A DNA stretch of 20,211 nucleotides, taken from Nitrosotalea sp. (lineage in GTDB: Archaea; Thermoproteota; Nitrososphaeria; Nitrososphaerales; Nitrosopumilaceae). A program made the position numbers and the translations under genes. A model generated the notes under the pieces. It was not told the DNA's origin, searched no databases, and worked only from the letters and a program-made list of their open reading frames with translations. Numbering within the stretch: the first letter of the stretch is position 1; each line of letters opens with the position of its first letter. Location: contig JARLFW010000140.1 of assembly GCA_031296345.1 (NCBI GenBank), positions 1-20,211 on the forward strand, given 5' to 3'. Below are positions 6,483-13,100 of the stretch, piece after piece.

Positions 6483-7391
6483 GTGAGTCCTGACATTTCA
6501 ACCAGTGTAGGTCCCATTGTACTTGAGAGACCTACGATGCTTGCATCTGGCATTCTTGGTATATCGCTTGACGTTTTTGGTCGTCTATATAAAGAAGGAG
6601 CTGGCGCTCTTGTCACAAAATCACTTAGCAAAGAACCGTGGGACGGATATCCAAACCCAACTATCATTGGACTGGGAAATGGGTATCTAAATGCAGTGGG
6701 ACTATCAAATCCAGGAGCTCCATACTTTGCAAAGATGTTGTCATCAAATCAAACTATTCCAATAATTGTTAGTCTGGTAGGCTCTATTGCTGAAGACTTT
6801 ACATTTATGATAAAACAATTTGAAAATGTAAACATCCTAGGATACGAGATTAATCTGTCGTGTCCTCATGTTGAAAAAGTAGGACTAGAAGTGGGTGATG
6901 ACCCAGAACTTGTTCGCACTATAATAAAATCTGTAAAAAAAGAATCCAAAGTACCTGTAATTGCTAAAGTGGGTCTTGGCTCTTCCGACTATCTGAAAAC
7001 TGTTAATGCTGCATGTGAGAGCGGTATTGATGGTATTACTGCAATAAATACACTAAGGGCAATGGCAATAGATGTAGAAACTGGCAGGCCTATTTTGAGT
7101 CATAAGATAGGTGGACTATCTTGGTCTCCAATCAAACCTGTTGCGGTCCGATGTGTATATGAGATTTCATCAAAGTTTGATATTCCTATTATTGGCTGTG
7201 GTGGAATTTCAAGATGGGAAGATGCAATAGAATTTTTACTTGCAGGGGCAAGTGCTGTACAGATTGGTAGTGCTGTTGGAGAAAAATGGACAGGCGTTTT
7301 CTCTGAGATAAACAATGGAATATCCAAGTATATGGAAAGAAAAAACTTTACAAAAATAAAGGAGATGGTTGGAATTGCAAAAAAGTTTTGA
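6483..7391 (+). CDS. pyrD: Dihydroorotate dehydrogenase, class 1B catalytic subunit
   Basis: A 302-aa FMN enzyme that oxidises dihydroorotate to orotate in pyrimidine synthesis. It has a TIM-barrel fold. Visible features are LASGILG (20-26), the conserved GYLNAVGLSNPG (67-78), and NLSCPHV with catalytic base C127; cysteine rather than serine marks class 1. KVGLGSSD and the FMN-phosphate strands IPIIGCGGISRWEDAIEFLL and GASAVQIGSAV lie towards the C-terminus. The partner gene pyrK overlaps its end, which identifies the NAD-linked 1B type. The start is GTG 6483, chosen because the TATA box lies 27.5 nt upstream and the first residues (VGPIVLERPTMLASG) match the family. Confidence 0.95.
   Translation: MSPDISTSVGPIVLERPTMLASGILGISLDVFGRLYKEGAGALVTKSLSKEPWDGYPNPTIIGLGNGYLNAVGLSNPGAPYFAKMLSSNQTIPIIVSLVGSIAEDFTFMIKQFENVNILGYEINLSCPHVEKVGLEVGDDPELVRTIIKSVKKESKVPVIAKVGLGSSDYLKTVNAACESGIDGITAINTLRAMAIDVETGRPILSHKIGGLSWSPIKPVAVRCVYEISSKFDIPIIGCGGISRWEDAIEFLLAGASAVQIGSAVGEKWTGVFSEINNGISKYMERKNFTKIKEMVGIAKKF
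7361..7364 (+). promoter_or_regulatory. Shine-Dalgarno deciding the TTG start of pyrK
   Basis: GGAG lies within the end of pyrD, 4 nt before the TTG at 7369 and 10 nt before a second in-frame TTG at 7375. No ATG or GTG is available before the conserved core of PyrK, so one of these TTG codons must be used. The motif supports internal initiation inside the pyrD frame. Spacing alone does not separate the two TTGs. Confidence 0.5.
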
Positions 7392-8187
7392 TACTCCAAA
7401 GATTGTAACAATAGAAAAAATTGTAGATGAAACTCCCACTGTTCGTACTCTGTTCTTTACTGATGACATATTGTCTAAAGTACTTCCAGGACAATTTGCA
7501 ATGGTGTGGATACCTGGCGTAAACGAGATTCCGATGAGTGTTATGATAACCCAAGAAAATGGAAAAGCTGCTTTTACAGTAAGAAAACATGGACTTGCTA
7601 CAACTGAATTATTTTCTAAAAAAGTTGGTGATCAAATAGGAATACGTGGTCCTTATGGCAATTCATTTACGATAAAACAAGGTAATCTACTTCTAGTGGG
7701 AGGAGGAACAGGACTAGTTCCTCTAATACGTCTTGTAACATTTCTTAAGAAAACCGATGATGTAACTATAGTCATGGGCGCAAAGACTAAAGGTGAAGTC
7801 TTTTTTGAAGGTCTTGCAAAAAAATTACTTGAGGGAACTACTCATCAAGTTATTGTTGTAACAGAAGATGCAAGTTATGGTGAAAAAGGTCTTGTTACTG
7901 ATGTTATGGAAAAATTATTCAAATCTAATAAGTTTGATGCAGTTTACACTTGCGGTCCTGAAAAAATGATGTACAAAGTTGTACAGATTGCATCCCAAAA
8001 CAAGAGCTATGTTGAGGCAAGTATTGAAAGAATGATGAAATGTGGAATTGGAATATGTGGTAGCTGCTGCTTTGGTGATGTTATGGCATGCAAAGATGGA
8101 ACTGTCTTTGATGGTTCATCTCTTCTTGCAAACAAAGAGTTTGGTTACACTCATAGAAACAAATCGGGCATGAGTGAGAATTATTAG
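7369..8187 (+). CDS. pyrK: Dihydroorotate dehydrogenase electron-transfer subunit
   Basis: A 272-aa FAD and [2Fe-2S] flavoprotein that passes electrons from PyrD to NAD+. The FAD-binding barrel occupies about residues 10-100; it carries EIPMS (53-57) where relatives have an RPxS-like FAD motif. The nucleotide-binding half has GGGTGLVPL (111-119) and YTCGPEKMM (193-201). The cluster ligands are C225, C230, C233 and C241 (C-X4-C-X2-C-X7-C), and an extra C234 sits next to the third ligand. The start is TTG 7369, with an alternative TTG at 7375; the gene overlaps pyrD by 23 bp. The two subunits form an operon and should be made in a fixed ratio through coupled translation. Confidence 0.94.
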   Translation: MELQKSFDTPKIVTIEKIVDETPTVRTLFFTDDILSKVLPGQFAMVWIPGVNEIPMSVMITQENGKAAFTVRKHGLATTELFSKKVGDQIGIRGPYGNSFTIKQGNLLLVGGGTGLVPLIRLVTFLKKTDDVTIVMGAKTKGEVFFEGLAKKLLEGTTHQVIVVTEDASYGEKGLVTDVMEKLFKSNKFDAVYTCGPEKMMYKVVQIASQNKSYVEASIERMMKCGIGICGSCCFGDVMACKDGTVFDGSSLLANKEFGYTHRNKSGMSENY

Positions 8188-8208
8188 ACGGTGAAAATGC
8201 CGGAAAAC

Positions 8209-8214
8209 TTAAAA
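8209..8214 (+). promoter_or_regulatory. Putative TATA box of the radical SAM gene
   Basis: TTAAAA is centred 31.5 nt before the TTG start at 8243, slightly farther than the 27-28 nt seen for its neighbours but within the archaeal range. It indicates that the radical SAM gene is transcribed separately from pyrDK despite the 55-bp gap. Confidence 0.35.
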
Positions 8215-8242
8215 TGCTATCAAAAGTCATTCAAATTGAAAA

Positions 8243-9967
8243 TTGGTTCATCCTAAAATCGTATTAACTGCAGATCGTACACTAATGTCTCCCTATCGTG
8301 GGATATCTTTGGCAACATTTTTTGGTTGTGCTCCTGCAGTAGACCCACACAGACCAAAAAACAGTTTCTGGTATTACATTCTAAAAGATCAAGTTACTCC
8401 AAAAATTCTTTTTGACTTTATCTGTAATCCTATAAGCCATACAAATGGTGTTGCAAATTATGCTCCGTATGGATTAAGAAAAGTCGAAGCGGCTCTTCTT
8501 CGAGATGGATACAAAAGAGAGGAAGTTGTAGTAGCACATCCTGATCATGTAGACAAATTCATCGGTCCTGAAACTCAAGTAGTTGGTACTTATGAAATGG
8601 ATCCTCTTGGAATGGGTCCTGTAACTATGACATTTACTTATGGTAGAAAACAGACATCGTATGACGAATTTTACAACCGCGATTTGCACATGAAGATTAA
8701 TGCTGCAAAGAAGAAAAATGGAAGTAATGCCAAAGTCATAGCTGGAGCTTCTGGAACTTGGCAGTATAACTATGATCCAAAGAAAATTCAAGAATATGGA
8801 CTCTATGCTGTACTAGAAGGAGAACTTGGTGGTATAGCTCCAGAGATAGACGGACATGCTGGAGAATTCTTTAGCAAACTCATAGCAGGAGACTTTGAAA
8901 ATATGAATCCATTTGTTAAAAGCGATTTCAAAGTTGAGATTAAAGAATTTGGAAAAGACCAAGAAAAATTCCATGGTAGATTCATCCATTACTGGGATGA
9001 GCCAGGAGTTGATGAAATACCAAACATAGTAGAGCCAAGCATGCATGGAATGGTAGAAGTTATGCGAGGTTGTGGAAGAGGTTGCAAGTTTTGTGATGTC
9101 ACACTAAGACCACTGAGATACTATTCACCTGAAAAAGTAAAACAAGAGATTGAAGTCAACATAAAGAAAGGAGGACAACGAAATGCATGGCTTCATAGTG
9201 ATGATATATTCGTCTACGGTCTTGATCCAAGAAAGACAAAGAACATGGCTCCAAACAGAGAAGCATTAGAAGAACTCTTCAAAGCAGTAATGTCATGTGG
9301 AATACACCATACTAATCCAACTCACGGTACTTTGGCAGGCGCAATTGCCGACGAAAAATTACTTCCAAACATTTCAAAGATAATTCGTTCAGGTCCAAAC
9401 AACAAGACTGGAGTCCAATGTGGATTTGAAACAGGAAGTCTTAGATTGATTGGAAAATATGCAGACAGAAAACTTGCTCCATACAAACCAGAGGAATGGC
9501 ACTGGGTTGTAAAAGAAGGAGTAAAGACACTAAACGAGAATCACTGGATTCCGGCATTTACTCTAATCATGGGTCTAGACAATGCTGAAACCGAAGAAGA
9601 TGGATGGGATACCATACGCCTCATAAACGAGCTAGAAATTGAACAACCAGAATCCCAGTTTACAGTAACCCCGCTTACATTTGTCCCAATAGGACTATTA
9701 GAAAAATCAGAGTTCTTTGATATTGGAAATGAATTGACTGCTCCACAACTTGGTGTCATGTACAAGACATGGCAGCACAACTTCAAGTATGGAATTCAAA
9801 AATTCATGGACAAGACAGGCAGCAACAATACTTTCAAGAAAAAGGCATTTACTGGTCTTGCAAGAACCTTGGGCGGTGTTCCATTGACTGCAATGGAGAA
9901 ATATGCACGAAGAAAGGGTCCAGAACATGAGAGAGTAATCGAGACTATCAAGACAAAGTACTGGTAG
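8243..9967 (+). CDS. Radical SAM protein with N-terminal cobalamin-type domain (COG1032-like)
   Basis: A 574-aa protein. The N-terminal 260 residues include VLTADRTLMSPYRG (7-20) and a B12-binding-like segment (GLRKVEAALLRDGYKREEVV, then VGTYEMDPLGMGP). The radical SAM core begins with CGRGCKFC: C277, C281 and C284 hold the [4Fe-4S] cluster. Glycine-rich and acidic SAM-binding segments (WLHSDDIFVYG, GVQCGFETGS) follow. A C-terminal part of about 130 residues carries FTVTPLTFVPIGLLE. The layout resembles archaeal B12-radical SAM enzymes, among them the tetraether ring synthases GrsA/GrsB. Thaumarchaeal lipids carry such rings, so a lipid role is a reasonable guess, but nothing nearby supports it. 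The true substrate is unknown. It starts at TTG; no ATG or GTG precedes the conserved N-terminus. It appears monocistronic. Confidence 0.85.
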   Translation: MVHPKIVLTADRTLMSPYRGISLATFFGCAPAVDPHRPKNSFWYYILKDQVTPKILFDFICNPISHTNGVANYAPYGLRKVEAALLRDGYKREEVVVAHPDHVDKFIGPETQVVGTYEMDPLGMGPVTMTFTYGRKQTSYDEFYNRDLHMKINAAKKKNGSNAKVIAGASGTWQYNYDPKKIQEYGLYAVLEGELGGIAPEIDGHAGEFFSKLIAGDFENMNPFVKSDFKVEIKEFGKDQEKFHGRFIHYWDEPGVDEIPNIVEPSMHGMVEVMRGCGRGCKFCDVTLRPLRYYSPEKVKQEIEVNIKKGGQRNAWLHSDDIFVYGLDPRKTKNMAPNREALEELFKAVMSCGIHHTNPTHGTLAGAIADEKLLPNISKIIRSGPNNKTGVQCGFETGSLRLIGKYADRKLAPYKPEEWHWVVKEGVKTLNENHWIPAFTLIMGLDNAETEEDGWDTIRLINELEIEQPESQFTVTPLTFVPIGLLEKSEFFDIGNELTAPQLGVMYKTWQHNFKYGIQKFMDKTGSNNTFKKKAFTGLARTLGGVPLTAMEKYARRKGPEHERVIETIKTKYW

Positions 9968-9982
9968 GCTATAACCAAATAC

Positions 9983-9988
9983 ATAAAT
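9983..9988 (+). promoter_or_regulatory. TATA box of the eS30 gene
   Basis: ATAAAT is centred 26.5 nt before the GTG start at 10012, so the message should be leaderless. It falls in the 44-bp gap after the radical SAM gene. Confidence 0.45.
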
Positions 9989-10011
9989 TGAATTAAAAAT
10001 AAACTCCATTC

Positions 10012-10194
10012 GTGCCAACTCACGGATCGCTTACTAAAGCAGGAAAAGTAAGAGGACAAACTCCAAAGGTTCCATCGCGAGAAAGACATGGAACTATATC
10101 CATTACACGAAACAAAAACAATTTTAGAAAAAGATTTATCCTAAAAAGAGTCCCAGGCCAAAACAAGCCGACTCAAAGAAAAAGAAGAAAGTAG
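10012..10194 (+). CDS. Ribosomal protein eS30
   Basis: A 60-aa basic small-subunit protein. The start MPTHGSLTKAGKVRGQTP and the basic end matching FILKRVPGQNKPTQRKRRK are the recognised pattern of archaeal eS30 (S30e), which binds 16S rRNA near the A site. It begins with GTG 10012, as the family N-terminus requires. It has its own TATA-like element and no neighbour in operon. eS30 occurs in TACK archaea and eukaryotes, supporting the lineage call. Complete and of normal length. Confidence 0.95.
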   Translation: MPTHGSLTKAGKVRGQTPKVPSRERHGTISITRNKNNFRKRFILKRVPGQNKPTQRKRRK

Positions 10195-10290
10195 AGCAGG
10201 AATTTTAAACAACTAGTACTAGACTAGGCTAATTTGATTACTTGTCAATAGTTACCTACCTTGTTATTTTAATTCAAAAATTGGCACGAT

Positions 10291-10545
10291 TTGACCTTGA
10301 CACTAAATCCCATTGTTTTGTCTAAAAAGATTGTAATTTTTGAAATATTGGGGTTTGTCGTGTTGAGTTTTATAATGTTCTCGGGCTTTGCTTCGTTCAA
10401 ATCAGCTCTTATTTTAGGAAATACTCTGTTAGTTCTTCCTACTGGTGGAATATTTATCGCGTTAACCGTATTTGGTTATAAAATAATTAATTTTCTGTTT
10501 AAAGGACATCTGGTCCAGTCATTTTTGAATAAAATAAAAAAATAA
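10291..10545 (+). CDS. Small two-helix membrane protein, uncharacterised
   Basis: An 84-residue frame starting at TTG 10291. I do not recognise it. Two hydrophobic stretches are plain: about residues 13-33 (IVIFEILGFVVLSFIMFSGF) and 38-66 (ALILGNTLLVLPTGGIFIAL onward). A short Lys-rich end (FLNKIKK) suggests a cytoplasmic C-terminus. A TTTTAA box (10267-10272) lies about 22 nt upstream, closer than usual. No homologous function can be named. The amino-acid composition, clear membrane pattern and absence of any overlapping gene argue for a real gene, but a TTG start and small size keep confidence moderate. It is followed by the inverted-repeat element at 10546. Confidence 0.55.
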   Translation: MTLTLNPIVLSKKIVIFEILGFVVLSFIMFSGFASFKSALILGNTLLVLPTGGIFIALTVFGYKIINFLFKGHLVQSFLNKIKK

Positions 10546-10617
10546 CAGACTCAATCGATCCATGTTCTAAGGTTTTACCCTTAAAACATGAACCGTTTCG
10601 TGTTTGTATAGAGTCTG
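10546..10617. other. Nested inverted repeats: candidate structured RNA or terminator
   Basis: The outer arms CAGACTC (10546-10552) and GAGTCTG (10611-10617) are perfectly complementary. Inside them lies a second hairpin with arms CATGTTCTAAGG (10561-10572) and CCTTAAAACATG (10579-10590), 11 of 12 pairs, and a 6-nt loop TTTTAC. The element starts directly after the stop of the small membrane gene. It could be a 3' structure or terminator for that gene, or a small RNA. No poly-T run follows, which argues against a simple terminator. The rest of the 234-bp gap (10618-10740) holds nothing I can assign; the radA promoter begins after it. Confidence 0.35.
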
Positions 10618-10745
10618 CATAAACAATTATGAGGTATATATTCAAAAGATTATGTTTGTTTATTTTGAAATTATCTGATCCGATCTGCAACACGGAAGAA
10701 TCAACAAAAACAACCGATTAGGTAACAGAACCTTGCATCAATAAA

Positions 10746-10752
10746 TTTATTA
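10746..10752 (+). promoter_or_regulatory. Putative TATA box of radA
   Basis: An AT-rich run AATTTATTA includes TTTATTA, centred 31 nt before the ATG of radA at 10780. It is the only good candidate in the last 60 bp of the intergenic region and is followed directly by the palindromes at 10753-10777. Confidence 0.45.
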
Positions 10753-10777
10753 GGTACTCGTACCGTACCATACGGTA
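10753..10777. promoter_or_regulatory. Overlapping palindromes at the radA transcription start: operator candidate
   Basis: GGTAC-TC-GTACC (10753-10764) overlaps TACCGTA-CCA-TACGGTA (10761-10777), the second with perfect 7-bp arms and ending 2 nt before the radA ATG. Together they fill the space between the TATA-like box and the start codon. A protein bound there would block initiation, so a repressor operator is the simplest reading. No regulator gene is adjacent. Confidence 0.45.
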
Positions 10778-10779
10778 AG

Positions 10780-11778
10780 ATGGACGATTTAAGATTAGAA
10801 AATCTAGATGGGGTAGGCCCAGTAACTTCCAAGAAGCTAAGTGATGCAGGAATTCATAACATTATGGATCTTGTGATAAGAGGACCGGTGGACATATCAG
10901 AAATTACTGGTATGGATCTTGACGCTGCTGTAAATCTGGTAAATAAAGCAAGACAACAGCTAATTGACAACGGTCAAATTGGTAAGGAATTTGTCACTGC
11001 AACTGAGATTTACAAGAGAAGACAAGACATTGGAAAGATCACGACCGGAACTAATGCACTTGATACTCTATTTGATGGAGGAATTGAGACACAAGCCGTA
11101 ACAGAAGTTTATGGTGAATTTGGTGCTGGCAAGACACAACTTTGTCACACATTATGTGTAACTGTCCAAAAACCAAAAGAAGAAGGTGGATTGGATGGTG
11201 GAGTATTGTACATTGATACAGAACACACATTCAGACCTGAAAGAATTGTTTCAATTGCTAAAGCAAAAGGACTTGATCCAGAAAAAGTTCTTGAGAGAAT
11301 TATGGTGGCAAGAGCATACAATAGTGCTCACCAGGAATTAATCTTGCAAGAGGCAGGCCCTATAATTGAAGAGCATAAAATAAAATTACTTGTTGTAGAC
11401 TCTGCAGTAGGACTTTTCAGAGCAGAATTTCTTGGCAGAGGCACGCTCTCTATAAGACAACAGCGATTAAACAAATTCATGCACTTGCTTTCAAGAACTG
11501 CCGAGACATACAATATAGCAGCAATTGCGACAAACCAAGTCCAATCATCACCTGATCAGTTCTTTGGTGACCCAACAAGACCTGTTGGAGGAAATGTTGT
11601 TGCGCATGCTTCAACATATCGTGTCTACCTCAAGAAATCAGGTAAGAAGAGAATTGCAAGAATGGTTGATAGTCCGCATCATCCAGAACAAGAGGCTCTA
11701 TACACCCTAACCGAAGGCGGTGTTGCAGACCCAGAGGATGAAACAAAGAAGAAAAAGAAAGAAGAATCTGAAGAATAA
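10780..11778 (+). CDS. radA: DNA repair and recombination protein RadA
   Basis: A 332-aa archaeal Rad51/RecA-type recombinase that forms filaments on single-stranded DNA and catalyses strand exchange. An N-terminal helix-hairpin-helix domain (LENLDGVGPVTSKKLSDAG, 6-24) is followed by the polymerisation motif FVTA (71-74). The Walker A is GEFGAGKT (112-119), Walker B is LLVVDS (203-208), and the L1/L2 DNA-binding regions follow (LGRGTLSIRQQRLNKF, then TNQVQSSPDQFFGDPTRPVGG). The C-terminus ends in a charged KKKKKEESEE tail, longer and more repetitive than in many relatives. The gene is preceded by overlapping palindromes that may regulate it and followed by a hairpin plus T-rich stretch. It appears monocistronic. 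Confidence 0.97.
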   Translation: MDDLRLENLDGVGPVTSKKLSDAGIHNIMDLVIRGPVDISEITGMDLDAAVNLVNKARQQLIDNGQIGKEFVTATEIYKRRQDIGKITTGTNALDTLFDGGIETQAVTEVYGEFGAGKTQLCHTLCVTVQKPKEEGGLDGGVLYIDTEHTFRPERIVSIAKAKGLDPEKVLERIMVARAYNSAHQELILQEAGPIIEEHKIKLLVVDSAVGLFRAEFLGRGTLSIRQQRLNKFMHLLSRTAETYNIAAIATNQVQSSPDQFFGDPTRPVGGNVVAHASTYRVYLKKSGKKRIARMVDSPHHPEQEALYTLTEGGVADPEDETKKKKKEESEE

Positions 11779-11801
11779 CGGGTCTCATCACATCATGTGG
11801 G

Positions 11802-11820
11802 TGGAAGTGCAGTACTTCCA
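11802..11820 (+). terminator. Hairpin downstream of radA, T-rich 3' flank
   Basis: TGGAAGT (11802-11808) and ACTTCCA (11814-11820) form a perfect 7-bp stem with a 5-nt loop GCAGT. A pyrimidine-rich stretch with two TTTT runs (11832-11840) follows about 12 nt later. Archaeal termination relies mainly on T runs, so the runs may matter more than the stem. The element lies between radA and the separately promoted eL21 operon. Confidence 0.4.
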
Positions 11821-11854
11821 TACCTCACTACTTTTCTTTTGTATCCAGTAAGTG

Positions 11855-11860
11855 TTAAAT
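11855..11860 (+). promoter_or_regulatory. Putative TATA box of the eL21-rpo4 operon
   Basis: TTAAAT is centred about 30 nt before the eL21 ATG at 11888. It would drive the five-gene run ending at 14318, since no later gap in the operon is long enough for a full promoter. Confidence 0.4.
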
Positions 11861-11887
11861 TATGGTCATCTCAAGTCTTAACGATTA

Positions 11888-12193
11888 ATGACTACTAAGA
11901 AACCAAAGGGTCGTTCACACGGCTTTATGCATAAATCAAGATCCGTAATGACTAAGGATCATGTTAGAGGAGTCTCTTTCCTACTCAGAGAGTATGCAGT
12001 AGGAGACAAAGTTTTGGTAATCATTGATCCTTCACAGCACAAAGCATTGCCACATAGACGATATCATGGTAAAGTGGGAACAGTGACAGAAGCTGGTCGT
12101 AGAACAGTAAAACTAACAGTAAAACTTGGTAACAGACCAAAAACATTAATCACTAGATTAGATCATATCAAACCATTCGGTGTTGTTGCATAA
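11888..12193 (+). CDS. Ribosomal protein eL21
   Basis: A 101-aa large-subunit protein with the normal archaeal length. The N-terminal basic region (KPKGRSHGFMHKSRSVMTKD) leads to the SH3-like barrel: YAVGDKVLVIIDPSQHKALPHRRYHGKVGTV and the end LITRLDHIKPFG. The sequence HRRYHGKVG is the conserved rRNA-contacting loop. It is the first gene of an operon with rpo4, DUF655, ksgA and mtq2, an order shared across many archaea. The stop codon directly abuts the ATG of rpo4 with no intergenic base. Confidence 0.95.
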   Translation: MTTKKPKGRSHGFMHKSRSVMTKDHVRGVSFLLREYAVGDKVLVIIDPSQHKALPHRRYHGKVGTVTEAGRRTVKLTVKLGNRPKTLITRLDHIKPFGVVA

Positions 12194-12520
12194 ATGGAAG
12201 AAGTAAAGAAAAAACAAGGCATTTCTATTCCAGAGGTAAAAGAAATTATGGAAAAAGTTGATACTGAATCAATGGATCAGATTCAAAGATGGACATATGA
12301 TTATGTTACCAAATTTTCAAAAATTGATGCAAAAGCTGCAAAGAAACTCAAGCAGCAACTTGTAAAAGAATGTGGCATACAAGAAGAGGAAGCAGTAGAA
12401 ATTGTAAATAATCTCCCAAGTACTGAAGCTGAGTTGCGGGCATTTACTTTCGGTTGGAAGAAATTAATTCTTGCTGAAACGCTCGACAAAATGCTAAAGA
12501 TCATCAAGGAGAATTCGTAA
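12194..12520 (+). CDS. rpo4: RNA polymerase subunit Rpo4 (RpoF)
   Basis: A 108-aa subunit of the archaeal RNA polymerase stalk. It pairs with Rpo7 (not in this window) and corresponds to eukaryotic Rpb4/Rpc17. The alpha-helical HRDC-like C-terminal half is visible: KKLKQQLVKECGIQEEEAVE, then NNLPSTEAELRAFTFGWKK. The order eL21-rpo4-DUF655-ksgA is the classical archaeal neighbourhood for this gene and confirms the identity. The ATG follows the eL21 stop codon directly, so ribosomes are probably handed over. No oddity is seen. Confidence 0.93.
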   Translation: MEEVKKKQGISIPEVKEIMEKVDTESMDQIQRWTYDYVTKFSKIDAKAAKKLKQQLVKECGIQEEEAVEIVNNLPSTEAELRAFTFGWKKLILAETLDKMLKIIKENS

Positions 12521-12539
12521 GTTCAGGAGTACGGTTTTC

Positions 12540-13100
12540 ATGGAACATGCTCAAACTAGAAAGTATGAGGAATACGCATACGTATTAGATTTTGTCACAA
12601 GAGGAAAATCAACTACTGTTAGAGGTAGAGATGGAATAATAGTTACAGCTATTGGCGAAGAGAGACTTACAATACTTGAATTATTGGCAATGCCAAACTC
12701 TACCTTTGAGATAGGAGAACGAGTATACATTGGCAAAGAAGGGAGAACAAAAATACTCTCAGTACTTGGCAGACTAGAACACAATCAGATATCATCTTCT
12801 GCTCAGAGTGAACTAAATTCAGTGGTAGAAAAGATTGTACTACAAAACGAAAAAAGATTTGTAGATTATCTAAACAATTCACAACCACTCACTCCAAGAA
12901 TACATGCACTCGAACTCATTCCTGGTATTGGAAAAACCTACATGAAGACAATGTTAGAGGAGCGAGAAAAGAAAAAGTTTACCGACTTTAAGGACTTGCA
13001 AGAAAGAGTTGGACTAAAAGACCCTGCAAAACAGATTGCAAAGAGAATCATCGAAGAGATAACAGGCGAAACAAGGATGAGTCTCTTTGTTAGAAAATGA
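12540..13100 (+). CDS. DUF655 (COG1491) predicted nucleic-acid-binding protein
   Basis: A 186-aa archaeal protein of unknown biochemical role. The N-terminal half is a small beta domain (YAYVLDFVTRGKS onward, then IGERVYIGKEGRTKI at about 58-72). The C-terminal half contains a helix-hairpin-helix motif at about 124-139 (LELIPGIGKTYMKTML) and a second helical pair up to RIIEEITGETRMSLFVRK. Such domains bind RNA or DNA without sequence preference. The gene always seems to travel with rpo4 and ksgA, suggesting a role in ribosome assembly or transcription. A possible Shine-Dalgarno (GGAG, 12527-12530) precedes the ATG by about 9 nt. The stop codon overlaps the ksgA start (ATGA). Confidence 0.9.
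   Translation: MEHAQTRKYEEYAYVLDFVTRGKSTTVRGRDGIIVTAIGEERLTILELLAMPNSTFEIGERVYIGKEGRTKILSVLGRLEHNQISSSAQSELNSVVEKIVLQNEKRFVDYLNNSQPLTPRIHALELIPGIGKTYMKTMLEEREKKKFTDFKDLQERVGLKDPAKQIAKRIIEEITGETRMSLFVRK

Noticed and set aside
10213..10222. Perfect palindrome CTAGTACTAG after the eS30 gene
   Set aside because: Ten bases only and part of a short ACTAG run; no gene or promoter feature is placed to use it.
10546..10617. Possible degenerate tRNA: 72 nt with a 7-bp closing stem
   Set aside because: No T arm, TTCRA loop, D arm or anticodon stem can be drawn inside the outer helix; the central hairpin is 12 bp with a 6-nt loop, unlike any tRNA arm.
11789..11799. Palindrome CACAT-C-ATGTG after radA
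   Set aside because: Too short for a stable hairpin with a 1-nt loop, and no sign of a binding-site partner.
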